Assembly (NCBI RefSeq): GCF_001547895.1
Contig: NZ_AP014627.1
Span: 6,698,001 to 6,762,000 of the forward strand
DNA: 64,000 bases
Source of the DNA: Pseudomonas sp. Os17
GTDB taxonomy: Bacteria; Pseudomonadota; Gammaproteobacteria; Pseudomonadales; Pseudomonadaceae
Reading direction: 5' to 3'
Under the pieces are notes generated by a model. It saw only the letters and a list, made by a program, of their open reading frames with translations. It did not search any database and had not been told where the DNA came from. Both the position numbers and the translations under genes were made by a program. Shown piece after piece: positions 1 to 8,905 of this stretch. Numbering within the stretch: the stretch's first letter is position 1; every line of letters starts with the position of its first letter.

Positions 1-100
1 CATCGCCTGGCGCGCCAGCTTCCCGCGGCCCAAGGCCATCGAGATCCTCGCCGACTCGATCCGCCTGTGCTCGGTGGCCAAGCCGCCCGCCGCGAGCTAA
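1..100 (+). CDS. oxyR: OxyR, C-terminal end (partial)
   Basis: Only the last 32 codons are in the window, ending in TAA at 98-100. The readable tail contains WRASFPRPKAIEILADSIR, which I recognise as the C-terminus of the hydrogen-peroxide-sensing LysR regulator OxyR of pseudomonads. The stop lies 9 bases before recG, and oxyR-recG adjacency is the known Pseudomonas arrangement, which supports the call. Only the end of the regulatory domain is visible, so neither the redox cysteines nor the helix-turn-helix can be checked. Confidence 0.75.
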   Translation, partial: IAWRASFPRPKAIEILADSIRLCSVAKPPAAS

Positions 101-109
101 GCAAGCGCA

Positions 110-2185
110 ATGACTGAGCTGTCGAAAGTGCCGGTCACGGCACTCAAGGGCGTCGGCGACGCCATGGCCGAGAAGCTGGCCAAGGTCGGCCTGGAAAACC
201 TTCAGGACGTGCTGTTCCACCTGCCCCTGCGTTACCAGGACCGCACCCGCGTGGTGCCGATCGGCGCCCTGCGCCCGGGCCAGGATGCCGTGATCGAAGG
301 CACCGTCAGCGGTGCCGACGTGGTCATGGGCAAGCGCCGCAGCCTGCTGGTGCGCCTGCAGGATGGCACCGGCGGCCTGAGCCTGCGCTTCTACCATTTC
401 AGCAATGCCCAGAAAGACGGCCTGAAGCGCGGCACTCGCGTGCGCTGCTACGGCGAAGCCCGGCCCGGGGCCTCGGGCCTGGAGATCTACCACCCGGAAT
501 ACCGCGCCATCAGTGGCGACGAACCGCCGCCGGTGGACCAGACCCTGACCCCCATCTACCCGCTGACCGAGGGCCTGACCCAGCAGCGCCTGCGCCTGCT
601 CTGCCAGCAGAGCCTGGCCCTGCTCGGCCCCCGCAGCCTGCCGGACTGGCTGCCGGAGGAACTGGCCCGGGACTATCAGCTGGCGCCCCTGGACGATGCG
701 ATCCGCTACCTGCATCACCCGCCGGCAGACGCCGATGTCGATGAGCTGGCCCTCGGGCACCACTGGGCCCAGCACCGCCTGGCGTTCGAGGAACTGCTGA
801 CCCACCAGCTGTCCCAGCAACGCCTGCGCGACAGCCTGCGCTCCCAGCGCGCCCCAGTGCTGCCGCTGGCCCGGAACCTGCCGGCCAAGTACCTGAAGAA
901 CCTCGGCTTCGCTCCCACGGGCGCGCAACAACGGGTCGGCAACGAAATCGCCTACGACCTGAGCCAGCCGGAACCCATGCTGCGCCTGATCCAGGGCGAC
1001 GTCGGCGCCGGCAAGACCGTGGTCGCCGCCCTCGCCGCCCTGCAGGCCCTGGAAGCCGGTTACCAGGTGGCGCTGATGGCGCCCACCGAGATCCTCGCCG
1101 AGCAGCACTTCATTACCTTCAAGCGCTGGCTCGAACCCCTGGGCCTGGAAGTCGCCTGGCTGGCGGGCAAGCTCAAGGGCAAGAACCGCGCGGCAGCCCT
1201 GGAACAGATCGCCGGCGGCGCGCCCATGGTGGTGGGCACCCACGCCCTGTTCCAGGACGAGGTGCAATTCAAGAACCTGGCCCTGGTAATCATCGACGAA
1301 CAGCACCGCTTCGGCGTCCAGCAGCGCCTGGCCCTGCGCCAGAAAGGCGTCGGCGGCCGCCTGTGCCCGCACCAGCTGATCATGACCGCCACTCCGATTC
1401 CGCGAACCCTGGCGATGAGCGCCTACGCCGACCTGGACACCTCGATCCTCGACGAACTGCCCCCGGGCCGCACGCCGGTCAATACCGTGCTGGTCACCGA
1501 CAGCCGCCGCGTCGAGGTGATCGAACGGGTGCGCGCCGCCTGCGCCGAAGGGCGCCAGGCCTACTGGGTCTGCACCCTGATCGAAGAATCCGAGGAGCTC
1601 ACCTGCCAGGCCGCCGAAACCACCTTCGAAGACCTCTCCAGCGCCCTGGGCGAACTGCGGGTGGGGCTGATCCACGGCCGCATGAAACCGGCGGAGAAAG
1701 CCGCGGTGATGGCCGAGTTCAAGGCCGGCAACCTGCAACTGCTGGTGGCCACCACGGTGATCGAAGTCGGGGTCGACGTGCCCAATGCGAGCCTGATGAT
1801 CATCGAGAACCCGGAACGCCTGGGCCTGGCACAGCTGCACCAGCTACGCGGCCGGGTCGGGCGCGGCAGCGCCGCCAGCCACTGCGTGCTGCTCTACCAT
1901 CCACCGCTTTCACAAATCGGTCGCCAGCGCCTGGGCATCATGCGTGAGACCAACGACGGTTTCGTCATCGCCGAAAAGGACCTGGAACTGCGCGGTCCCG
2001 GGGAAATGCTCGGCACCCGCCAGACCGGTCTCTTGCAGTTCAAGGTCGCCGACCTGATGCGCGACGCCGACCTGCTGCCTGCGGTACGCGATGCCGCACA
2101 GGCTCTGCTGGAGCGCTGGCCGGACCACGTCAGCCCGTTGCTGGAACGCTGGCTGCGCCATGGCCAGCAATACGGCCAAGTGTGA
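110..2185 (+). CDS. recG: ATP-dependent DNA helicase RecG
   Basis: RecG is a cytoplasmic superfamily 2 helicase that remodels stalled replication forks and branch-migrates Holliday junctions and R-loops. The 691-aa product has the usual length. An N-terminal wedge/OB region (about residues 1-190) precedes the helicase core: Walker A GDVGAGKTVVAA near residue 297, the DEQH box in IIDEQHRFG near 394, and the helicase C motifs ending in HQLRGRVGRG. It starts 9 bases after oxyR, so the two are probably co-transcribed, and 79 bases separate it from the next gene. Nothing looks damaged. Confidence 0.97.
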   Translation: MTELSKVPVTALKGVGDAMAEKLAKVGLENLQDVLFHLPLRYQDRTRVVPIGALRPGQDAVIEGTVSGADVVMGKRRSLLVRLQDGTGGLSLRFYHFSNAQKDGLKRGTRVRCYGEARPGASGLEIYHPEYRAISGDEPPPVDQTLTPIYPLTEGLTQQRLRLLCQQSLALLGPRSLPDWLPEELARDYQLAPLDDAIRYLHHPPADADVDELALGHHWAQHRLAFEELLTHQLSQQRLRDSLRSQRAPVLPLARNLPAKYLKNLGFAPTGAQQRVGNEIAYDLSQPEPMLRLIQGDVGAGKTVVAALAALQALEAGYQVALMAPTEILAEQHFITFKRWLEPLGLEVAWLAGKLKGKNRAAALEQIAGGAPMVVGTHALFQDEVQFKNLALVIIDEQHRFGVQQRLALRQKGVGGRLCPHQLIMTATPIPRTLAMSAYADLDTSILDELPPGRTPVNTVLVTDSRRVEVIERVRAACAEGRQAYWVCTLIEESEELTCQAAETTFEDLSSALGELRVGLIHGRMKPAEKAAVMAEFKAGNLQLLVATTVIEVGVDVPNASLMIIENPERLGLAQLHQLRGRVGRGSAASHCVLLYHPPLSQIGRQRLGIMRETNDGFVIAEKDLELRGPGEMLGTRQTGLLQFKVADLMRDADLLPAVRDAAQALLERWPDHVSPLLERWLRHGQQYGQV

Positions 2186-2264
2186 ACCACCACTCAGTTA
2201 GTGAACCCTCGCCATAACCAAGCTGGTTATACTCGTCAAATTGTAGAAAAACGGATACCAGACC

Positions 2265-3665
2265 ATGACAGAAGTTGCCCTCGACATTGCAACCCCACAC
2301 GCTCCGTCTGTTATCCGGTTGCTGCTCGGCAAGCTGGCCATCAGCTACAACGAAGTGCTCGACCAGCCGGGCCTGCCGGCTGCGCGCAAGGTCCAGGCGG
2401 TGCTGCTGGACGACGCCGTCGGCGCGCTGATGGTGCTGTTCCCGCAGAGCCAGCTACTGGACCTCAACCGCCTCGCCGAACTCACCGGCCGCCGCCTCAC
2501 CGCCGTGTCCACCGAGCGCCTGGAGCGCATGCTCGGCAAGCACAGCCTGAGCCTGTTGCCCGGCCTGCCGGCGCTGACCAGCTCGCCGTGCCTGTATGAA
2601 GAAAGCCTGCTGCGCGAACCCAGCCTGCTGATCAATTCCGGCGAGCCCGGCGTGCTGCTGGAGATCACCAGCGAAGCCTTCAAGAGCATGCTCAACAAAG
2701 CCAGTGCCGGGCATTTCGGCGAGCCCCTGAGCAGCATCCGCCCCAACCTCGACCGCCCGGACGACGACCGCGAGGAAATCACCCAGGCCATGCAGGCATT
2801 CACTGCGCGGCGCATCCAGCAGCGCCTGGAAGCCACCATCGAGATCCCGCCGCTGGCGGAAACCGCGCAGAAGATCATCAAGCTGCGGGTCGATCCCAAT
2901 GCCACCATCGACGACATCACCGGCGTGGTGGAAACCGACCCGGCCCTGGCCGCGCAGGTCGTGAGCTGGGCGGCCTCGCCCTACTACGCCTCGCCGGGCA
3001 AGATCCGCTCGGTGGAAGACGCCATCGTCCGTGTGCTGGGCTTCGATCTGGTGATCAACCTGGCGCTGGGGCTGGCCCTGGGCAAGACCCTGAGCTTGCC
3101 CAAGGACCAGCCGCAACACGCCACGCCCTACTGGCAGCAATCGATCTACACCGCCGCGGTGATCGAGGGCCTGACCCGCGCCATGCCCCGCGCCCAGCGC
3201 CCGGAGGCCGGCCTGACCTACCTCGCCGGCCTGCTGCACAACTTCGGCTACCTGCTGCTGGCCCACGTGTTCCCACCGCACTTCTCGCTGATCTGCCGGC
3301 ACCTGGAGGTCAACCCGCACCTGTGCCACAGCTATGTCGAGCAGCACCTGCTGGGCATCAGTCGCGAACAGATCGGCTCCTGGCTGATGCGCTACTGGGA
3401 CATGCCGGACGAGCTGTCCACCGCCCTGCGCTTCCAGCACGACCCGAGCTACGACGGCGCCTTCGCCGAATACCCCAACCTGGTGTGCCTGGCGGTGCGC
3501 CTGCTGCGCAGCCGGGGCATCGGTTCCGGCCCCCACGAAGAGATCCCCGACGCCCTGTTCGAGCGCCTGGGCCTGAGCCGTGACAAGGCCGAAGACGTGG
3601 TGAGCAAAGTGCTGGAAGCGGAAGTACTGCTGCGGGAACTGGCGTCGCAATTCAGCCAGGCCTGA
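2265..3665 (+). CDS. YbaK-like/HDOD domain protein
   Basis: The 466-aa cytoplasmic protein has two parts. Residues about 1-150 resemble the YbaK/EbsC aminoacyl-tRNA-deacylase fold (AVLLDDAVGALMVLFPQSQ, LDLNRLAELTGRRL). Residues about 190-400 form an HDOD domain (IEIPPLAETAQKIIKL, VVETDPALAAQVVSWA, VLGFDLVINLALGL). HDOD proteins are non-enzymatic HD-like signalling modules found in bacterial regulators. The partner and signal are unknown. The gene follows recG in P. aeruginosa as well. A hairpin at 3677-3717 follows the stop. The start at 2265 is ATG. Confidence 0.85.
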   Translation: MTEVALDIATPHAPSVIRLLLGKLAISYNEVLDQPGLPAARKVQAVLLDDAVGALMVLFPQSQLLDLNRLAELTGRRLTAVSTERLERMLGKHSLSLLPGLPALTSSPCLYEESLLREPSLLINSGEPGVLLEITSEAFKSMLNKASAGHFGEPLSSIRPNLDRPDDDREEITQAMQAFTARRIQQRLEATIEIPPLAETAQKIIKLRVDPNATIDDITGVVETDPALAAQVVSWAASPYYASPGKIRSVEDAIVRVLGFDLVINLALGLALGKTLSLPKDQPQHATPYWQQSIYTAAVIEGLTRAMPRAQRPEAGLTYLAGLLHNFGYLLLAHVFPPHFSLICRHLEVNPHLCHSYVEQHLLGISREQIGSWLMRYWDMPDELSTALRFQHDPSYDGAFAEYPNLVCLAVRLLRSRGIGSGPHEEIPDALFERLGLSRDKAEDVVSKVLEAEVLLRELASQFSQA

Positions 3666-3676
3666 GCCCCTTCGGC

Positions 3677-3717
3677 GGTCAGTCGGCTCCTGCGCAGCAC
3701 CGAGGAGCCGGCTGGCC
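3677..3717 (+). terminator. Hairpin after the HDOD gene
   Basis: A long inverted repeat (GGTCAGTCGGCTCCT against AGGAGCCGGCTGGCC) lies just after the stop codon. The stem is GC-rich with two G-U type mismatches, and it is not followed by a T run. It sits between two genes transcribed in opposite directions and may end transcription from both sides, or it may be a REP-like element. Confidence 0.45.
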
Positions 3718-3732
3718 GACCCAGGTCCCCAG

Positions 3733-4116
3733 TCAAGCCTTGGGCTTGGCCTTCTTCGGTTTCAAATACTTGGTCAGGCCCTGGAACCAGATCACCAGCG
3801 CCGGATTGCCCTTGATCTGAATCGACTTGTCCTGAATCCCGGTCATGAACGCCAACTGCTTGTTCTTCGCCTGCATCGTGGCGAAGCCGTAGGCGGCATC
3901 CTTGAAGGCAATGGCGAACGCAGGCTCCGGGTAGAACCCCGAGCGGCTGGTAATGCGCTGGTCCTTGACGAAGAAATGCCGAGCAACCTTGCCGTCAAGG
4001 GTCTGCAGCTGGAACACCAGCTCCTTGTCGCCCAACTGTTGCTGGAAAGCGGGATTGTTGCGGCTGGCCTTGCCCATCAACAGGCCAAGCATCCAGAGAA
4101 GAAAACGAAATTTCAT
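3733..4116 (-). CDS. Small SCP2-like protein
   Basis: This 127-aa protein starts at the ATG at 4116 (MKFRFLLWMLGLLMGKAS); an upstream in-frame extension to 4221 looks untranslated. The N-terminus is short and hydrophobic, possibly a membrane-associating helix or a weak signal. The body (residues about 30-115) resembles the SCP2 sterol-carrier fold (FQLQTLDGKVARHFFVKD, GNPALVIWFQGLTKYL), and the C-terminus is Lys/Pro-rich. Such proteins are small lipid-binding or accessory proteins and no specific role is known to me. A homologue seems to sit at the same place in P. aeruginosa (PA5347 neighbourhood), so it belongs to the core genome side of the T6SS boundary. Confidence 0.7.
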   Translation of the reverse strand: MKFRFLLWMLGLLMGKASRNNPAFQQQLGDKELVFQLQTLDGKVARHFFVKDQRITSRSGFYPEPAFAIAFKDAAYGFATMQAKNKQLAFMTGIQDKSIQIKGNPALVIWFQGLTKYLKPKKAKPKA

Positions 4117-4176
4117 GCACGGCGCCTCAGTGGAATTATTGGGTGGCCGGCGCAGTTTAACCTGTAACGTGAAGAG

Positions 4177-4216
4177 CGCCAGTCGATCTGGCCAATTACT
4201 CGGAGATCGACTGGCG
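4177..4216 (-). terminator. Perfect 13-bp hairpin after tagQ
   Basis: CGCCAGTCGATCT at 4177-4189 pairs perfectly with AGATCGACTGGCG at 4204-4216 across a 14-base loop. It lies about 40 bases past the tagQ stop and is the likely transcriptional end of the long leftward T6SS operon. There is no strong T run, so termination strength is uncertain. Confidence 0.5.
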
Positions 4217-4256
4217 TTCAACGCTTATCGCGACATCTTGTCAGACAATCACTGAC

Positions 4257-5195
4257 TCAGACGTTAGGGCAAGGCACCGGTGCCCAGTCACCCAGGTCCG
4301 GGTTCTTGCACATGCTGTTGACCTGGGTCTGGCCGGTGGTAGCGACCTTGTTGCTCTCGGCCTGCTTGGTCTTGGCCTGCTGGATCGACTTCTCGGTGCT
4401 CACCGCTTCGGCCGGCACGCTCGGCAGCTTGGGTTGCTTGACCTTCTGCGCCGGCTGCTTCTTCTTGCCACCGCTGGTGGTGGTCACCGGAGTGGTATCG
4501 GCGGTGGCCACCTTGACCACGTCGGTACGCTGCACGCCCACCTGCTGCAGATCCTGCTCGTAGGCCTGGTTGTACTTGTTCAGGTCTTCGCTGGCCCGGC
4601 CGTTCACCGCAGCGATCAGGTCGTTGGACTCTTTCAGGCCGCTGACGATTTCCGCCAGGCGCTTGCGCCCTTCCACGTCATTGATGCTGTTGGCCTTGCG
4701 CGCGCTGATCAGGCTGTCGAAGGCACGCTGGTAGCAGGTTTGCGAGGCACGGGCGTAGGCCGTGCTGCGGTCGATGTCGGCCGCGCTCTTGTTGACGTCG
4801 GTGGCGTAGGAAGCGATGCGCTGATTGTCGTCGGCGATCTGTTTCTGACGCTCGGTGTAGTAACCGGCGGCGCCACCGGCCAGGGCACCGCCTGCGGCGC
4901 CGATGGCGGCGTTGCGGCCACGGTGGTCGCCGTCACCGGTCAGGGCACCGAGCAGGGCGCCACCGGCGGCGCCCAGGGCAGCGCCGGTCACCACCGACTT
5001 GGTCATGTCCGAGTCGGTGGCACGCAGGTGCTGTACCGGTTCGTAGCAGCTCGGGTAGTACTCGACCTTGGTGGTCGAGGCGACCTTGGACACCGGAGAG
5101 GTCGCGCAACCGGTCAATACGGTGCTGAACCCGGCGGCAACCAACAGCAGGTGACGCTTGGATGTTGAAGCAAATGGCTTGCGGGAAAAAAGCAT
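4257..5195 (-). CDS. tagQ: T6SS outer-membrane lipoprotein TagQ
   Basis: TagQ is the outer-membrane lipoprotein of the TagQRST sensory module that acts upstream of the PpkA kinase in HSI-1-type T6SS. The 312-aa reading from the ATG at 5195 begins with a basic, hydrophobic signal ending in a lipobox (LTGC near residue 26). Residues about 70-115 are a glycine/alanine-rich segment (GAALGAAGGALLGAL, AAGGALAGGAAGYYTERQ) of the glycine-zipper type. The rest is helical and Gln/Ala-rich. Its position last in the operon, behind tagR, and its length match TagQ1. The in-frame extension up to 5282 runs into the intergenic gap and is not favoured. Confidence 0.85.
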   Translation of the reverse strand: MLFSRKPFASTSKRHLLLVAAGFSTVLTGCATSPVSKVASTTKVEYYPSCYEPVQHLRATDSDMTKSVVTGAALGAAGGALLGALTGDGDHRGRNAAIGAAGGALAGGAAGYYTERQKQIADDNQRIASYATDVNKSAADIDRSTAYARASQTCYQRAFDSLISARKANSINDVEGRKRLAEIVSGLKESNDLIAAVNGRASEDLNKYNQAYEQDLQQVGVQRTDVVKVATADTTPVTTTSGGKKKQPAQKVKQPKLPSVPAEAVSTEKSIQQAKTKQAESNKVATTGQTQVNSMCKNPDLGDWAPVPCPNV

Positions 5196-5278
5196 GTTGA
5201 TGATCTCGATTAGTGTTGACCTACTCGGCACGACACCAGGTCGCCCGAGCTCCTCCAGGCTCGACAGACAGCGGCCGG

Positions 5279-6991
5279 TCATGACTTCTGACCGGTCGAT
5301 GCGAGCAGTTCCTTCAAAATCGTCGCCGGGTCGGCTCGCCGTTTCTGGCGATAATCCCCGACATGGCGGACGAATAACGTAGCGCGCGTCACCAGGCTCT
5401 TGCCGAGCACCGGCTTGCGATTGAGCTCTTCCTTGATCCGTTGAAATTGCGCCTGGATCACCGCGTCGGTGTAACGGGTGCCCGTGGCCAGGTTGTCGAT
5501 GTAGATCGCCACCGCCCCGTCCAGCGCGCTGCGGCCGTTGTCGATGGCTTCGGCGAACAGCTTGGCGCTGGGTTCGTCCTTGGCATCGATGGCCTGCTGC
5601 TGGCTCTTCTTCAGGTTGGTCAGGCGGATGTTGTAGTTGTTGACGGTTTCAGCCACCAGCGCCGCGGACTGGATCAGGTTGCCGGCCGCCTCCTCGCGCT
5701 GCTGGGCGATCAGCGAAACGTTGCGCTTGAGCTCTTCGTTGACCAGCCCCAGCTCCGCCTGCAGGCGCGGGTCGACACTGGTGGCAATGATGCTGTCCAG
5801 GCGCTTGGTGGGGTCCTGGGCTTCGTCGATGGCATCGGTCAGGGACGCCAGGCGACCCTCCTTCTGCCACTGGGCGAACAGTTCCTTGTAGCGCGAACGC
5901 GGGGCCGACAAGGCGCCGATGGCCACCCGGAAGCCCGTGGTTTCGTTGCTCTGCTCAGTGCCGTCGGCACCGAACAGCGGGTACTCGCGGCGCATCCCGG
6001 TGAACAGCGTGCCCTCGCCTTCCAGGTAGTTGCCGCCCTTGACCACGAAGCCGCCGTAGGTGCCCTGGCGGCGCCCGGCACGCACCAGCTGGAAGGACTC
6101 CTGGACCATCTCGGCGGCGTTGCCGATCACGTCGAACATACCGATGGGGTTGGGCAGCTTGGTGCCGATCGGCATCAGGCGCGCCGCCTGACCGGTGCCG
6201 CCGGCCACCTGGTTGAACACCGCCCAGTCCGCCAGCGGGCCGTCTTCCTCGCTGCCCTCCACGCGACGCGGGAACAGCCGGCCCTCCAGCTCCTGGCGAC
6301 TGACGGCCTGGCCGCCGCGAGCGGCGTACTCCCATTCGACCTCGGTGGGCAGGCGCACGAACCCCAGGCCACCGTCTTCCGAGGAACTGCCACGGCCGCT
6401 GACCGGCAGCAGGTCACGGTGATGCTTCATCAGCCAGGCGCTGTACACCGCGGCAAAACGCTCGGCCTCGAAACGCGACAGCTTGACCTTGGGCAGGCGC
6501 CCCTGCAGGCCGTCCGGCGCCTCGCAGGCCGGGGCCGGCTCGCCGCTGGCCAGGGACTGGGCCTGAGCCATGACCTGGGCGTACTGGCGGGCGGTGACTT
6601 CGTACTTGCCGATGAAATACAGCATCGGCTTGAGGGGCACCCCGCTGCCGGTTTTCGGCAAGGCCGGGCCGATGGTCTTGCCCCAGGCCGCAGGCAGGTC
6701 CTTGAGGGTGAACTGACCGTTGATGTAGTCCCGGCGATAGCCGGAAATGAACGACTGCTGATAGCCGCTCTCGCCTTCGCTGAAGGGGTAGCCGAGGTTG
6801 ACCTCGCGGTCGTCCAGGGTGCCCTGGGCCAGCACGTAGACGTAGCGGAACACCATCTCGCCGTCACAGGGCAACGGCAGGCTGACGTCGTCCGCCAGGG
6901 GCTTGGGATTGTCCATCTTGTTGCCGGGCTCTTCGGCCCACACGGCGCCGGCCAGGGTCATGGCCAGCACGGTGCCGATCAACTTATACAT
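5279..6991 (-). CDS. tagR: T6SS regulator TagR (FGE-sulfatase domain)
   Basis: TagR is a periplasmic or envelope protein that promotes PpkA activation in the threonine-phosphorylation pathway. The 570-aa product starts at the ATG at 6991, which has AAGGA seven bases upstream; an ATG eight codons earlier lacks this. A signal peptide (LIGTVLAMTLAGAVWAEE) comes first. Residues about 100-370 carry formylglycine-generating-enzyme-like motifs (RLPTEVEWEYAARGG, GNAAEMVQESF, TTGFRVAIG). The C-terminal 200 residues are predicted helical and coiled. In TagR this fold is thought to be structural rather than catalytic. It overlaps tagS by 8 bases. Confidence 0.9.
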   Translation of the reverse strand: MYKLIGTVLAMTLAGAVWAEEPGNKMDNPKPLADDVSLPLPCDGEMVFRYVYVLAQGTLDDREVNLGYPFSEGESGYQQSFISGYRRDYINGQFTLKDLPAAWGKTIGPALPKTGSGVPLKPMLYFIGKYEVTARQYAQVMAQAQSLASGEPAPACEAPDGLQGRLPKVKLSRFEAERFAAVYSAWLMKHHRDLLPVSGRGSSSEDGGLGFVRLPTEVEWEYAARGGQAVSRQELEGRLFPRRVEGSEEDGPLADWAVFNQVAGGTGQAARLMPIGTKLPNPIGMFDVIGNAAEMVQESFQLVRAGRRQGTYGGFVVKGGNYLEGEGTLFTGMRREYPLFGADGTEQSNETTGFRVAIGALSAPRSRYKELFAQWQKEGRLASLTDAIDEAQDPTKRLDSIIATSVDPRLQAELGLVNEELKRNVSLIAQQREEAAGNLIQSAALVAETVNNYNIRLTNLKKSQQQAIDAKDEPSAKLFAEAIDNGRSALDGAVAIYIDNLATGTRYTDAVIQAQFQRIKEELNRKPVLGKSLVTRATLFVRHVGDYRQKRRADPATILKELLASTGQKS

Positions 6992-8186
6992 CGCGAATTC
7001 CTTCACAGGCTTCAATGCGCGACACCCGCCAGCCGCCCAGCGCCGCGGCCAGGGTGCTGACGCCCAGTGTCGCCAACAGGGCCAGCCCGTAATGGGCCGG
7101 CAGCAAATGACTGGCGTACTCGCCGGGCACCTGCATGAACAAATGATTCAGCCCGGCCTGGGCCAGGCCATACAGGGCGCCACTCAACAGCGCGGCAAGC
7201 CCGGCGCTGTACAGCGCCTGGGCCACCACGAACAGCAGCAGCGCGCCGGTGGAAAACCCCAGCAGGCGCAGCACCGACAACTCCCGACGCTTGCGCTCCA
7301 CCGCCGCCAGGGCCCCGGCGAAGATCGCCGCGAAGGCACCGGCCAGGGCCAGCCCGGCGATCACCCAGAAGACGATGGACAGGTTGCGGCTCAAGGACTG
7401 CACCTGGGCGATGGTCTGCGCCTGGGTCGCCACCAGCAGGCCGCGCTCGGCGAAATACAGCCGCAGCGGCTCGACGTCATCCAGATCCCGGGCATACAGG
7501 CGAAACGCCGGGTAGACCCGCTGCGCGGATGCCGCCTGGACCTCGCCGAGCCAGCCCAGGGCCGCCACGGCGCGACCGTCGCGGTAATCCTCGGCGGCCT
7601 CCAGCAGTGCCAGCGGAGCGAACAGCGCGTCACGGGCAAAGGCTTCCAGGGGCAGGATGCCCTCCACCTGGACCCGGGTCCGCTGCACCTCGCTGCGCCC
7701 CGCCACCTGCCGGCCAAAGCTCGCCTGCAGCCAGTCCCCCGGCTGCGCCCCGAGCTTCTCGGCGGCGGTGCGGCTGAGCAGCACGCCGCTGATGCTCCGG
7801 GGTGACGACAAACGCCCGAGCAACGGGTCGCCCACCGCGGTCGGCAGCATCTCCACGGTCAGGCCGATATCCGCCGTGCCCCGGGACAGGTCCGCCGTCG
7901 CGGCGATCTGCCGGGTGCGCGGCAAGGCAAAGGCCACGTCCGGGCGCTGCCCCAGCTCGGCAATGAACGCGGCGCTGAAGCGTCCGCCGCCCAGGGGAAT
8001 GATCTCGCGCACCGCCGGGTCCTTTTCCAGGCGCTCGGTGAGGCTGCTGACCAGCCCGAACTTGAGCCCGAACAGCACCAGCAACGGCGCGATCACCGCC
8101 ACCAGGGCCAGCACCGAACAGGCCGACAGCCAGGAATCGGCGCGGTAGTCCTGCCAGGCCAGCGCAGCCGTCAGGGACGCACGCAT
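6984..8186 (-). CDS. tagS: T6SS ABC permease TagS
   Basis: TagS is the inner-membrane permease partner of the TagT ATPase, a LolCDE/FtsX-type transporter that signals to PpkA. The 400-aa protein has an N-terminal membrane helix (about 20-45), a large periplasmic domain (about 45-260) and three C-terminal helices (about 270-390), which is the FtsX/MacB layout. The stop overlaps the tagR start and the start overlaps the tagT stop by one base, so the genes are translationally coupled. Confidence 0.92.
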   Translation of the reverse strand: MRASLTAALAWQDYRADSWLSACSVLALVAVIAPLLVLFGLKFGLVSSLTERLEKDPAVREIIPLGGGRFSAAFIAELGQRPDVAFALPRTRQIAATADLSRGTADIGLTVEMLPTAVGDPLLGRLSSPRSISGVLLSRTAAEKLGAQPGDWLQASFGRQVAGRSEVQRTRVQVEGILPLEAFARDALFAPLALLEAAEDYRDGRAVAALGWLGEVQAASAQRVYPAFRLYARDLDDVEPLRLYFAERGLLVATQAQTIAQVQSLSRNLSIVFWVIAGLALAGAFAAIFAGALAAVERKRRELSVLRLLGFSTGALLLFVVAQALYSAGLAALLSGALYGLAQAGLNHLFMQVPGEYASHLLPAHYGLALLATLGVSTLAAALGGWRVSRIEACEGIRDV

Positions 8187-8905
8187 CAGCAGGCCTCCCC
8201 CAGGGTCGCGGTGACCCCGCCGTCGGCATCGCGCCGGCAGGCAATGCGCCGGACCTGCAAGCCGTTGGCCCGGGCCAGCACCTCATCGTGAGTGGCGATC
8301 ACGCAGCACACCCCCTGATCGCGGGATTGCTGCACCAGCAGTTGCATCACCCTTTGCGCGTTCAACGGGTCCAGGGCCGCGGTCGGCTCATCCGCCAGCA
8401 GCACCTGCGGGCCGTGGGCCAGGGCCCGGGCGCAACTGACCCGCTGGCGCTGGCCCACCGACAGGGCAGCGGGCTTCTTGTGCAGTTGATCGGCGATTTC
8501 CAGGCGCTCGGCCAGCCGCCGGGGAATGCCGTCGTCGGGCAACCCCAGCAGTTTGCGCGGCAGGCCGATATTCCCCCGCACATCGAGAAAGCCCAGCAGG
8601 CCGCCGGTCTGCAGCACATAGCCCAGGTGCCGGCTGCGCAATTGCGCCAGGGCACTGTGGCCCGCGCCGCGCCAGATCCCGAGGATGTCGATGGCGTCTC
8701 TGGCCGGGGCAAATTCGAAGCGCGCCGCCGAATCCGGAGCCAGCACCAGCGCCAGCAGATCGAGCAGGGTGCTCTTGCCGCAACCACTGGGGCCGACCAC
8801 CGCCAACTGGTCGCCCGCGCGCAGTTGCAGCCTTGGGATCTCCAGGCTGTAGCGTTGGCGACCCTCGCCGCGGCTCTTGCGTACCTGCGCCAGATCGAGC
8901 ATCAC
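8186..8905 (-). CDS. tagT: T6SS ABC ATPase TagT
   Basis: TagT is the cytoplasmic ATPase of the TagST transporter. The 239-aa sequence has Walker [10 protein letters not shown] near residue 40, a Q-loop region, the signature LSVGQRQR near residue 143 and Walker B VLLADEPTAALDP. These are typical of the LolD/MacB subfamily. Its start overlaps the ppkA stop (ATGA), placing it in the kinase operon. Confidence 0.93.
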   Translation of the reverse strand: MMLDLAQVRKSRGEGRQRYSLEIPRLQLRAGDQLAVVGPSGCGKSTLLDLLALVLAPDSAARFEFAPARDAIDILGIWRGAGHSALAQLRSRHLGYVLQTGGLLGFLDVRGNIGLPRKLLGLPDDGIPRRLAERLEIADQLHKKPAALSVGQRQRVSCARALAHGPQVLLADEPTAALDPLNAQRVMQLLVQQSRDQGVCCVIATHDEVLARANGLQVRRIACRRDADGGVTATLGEAC

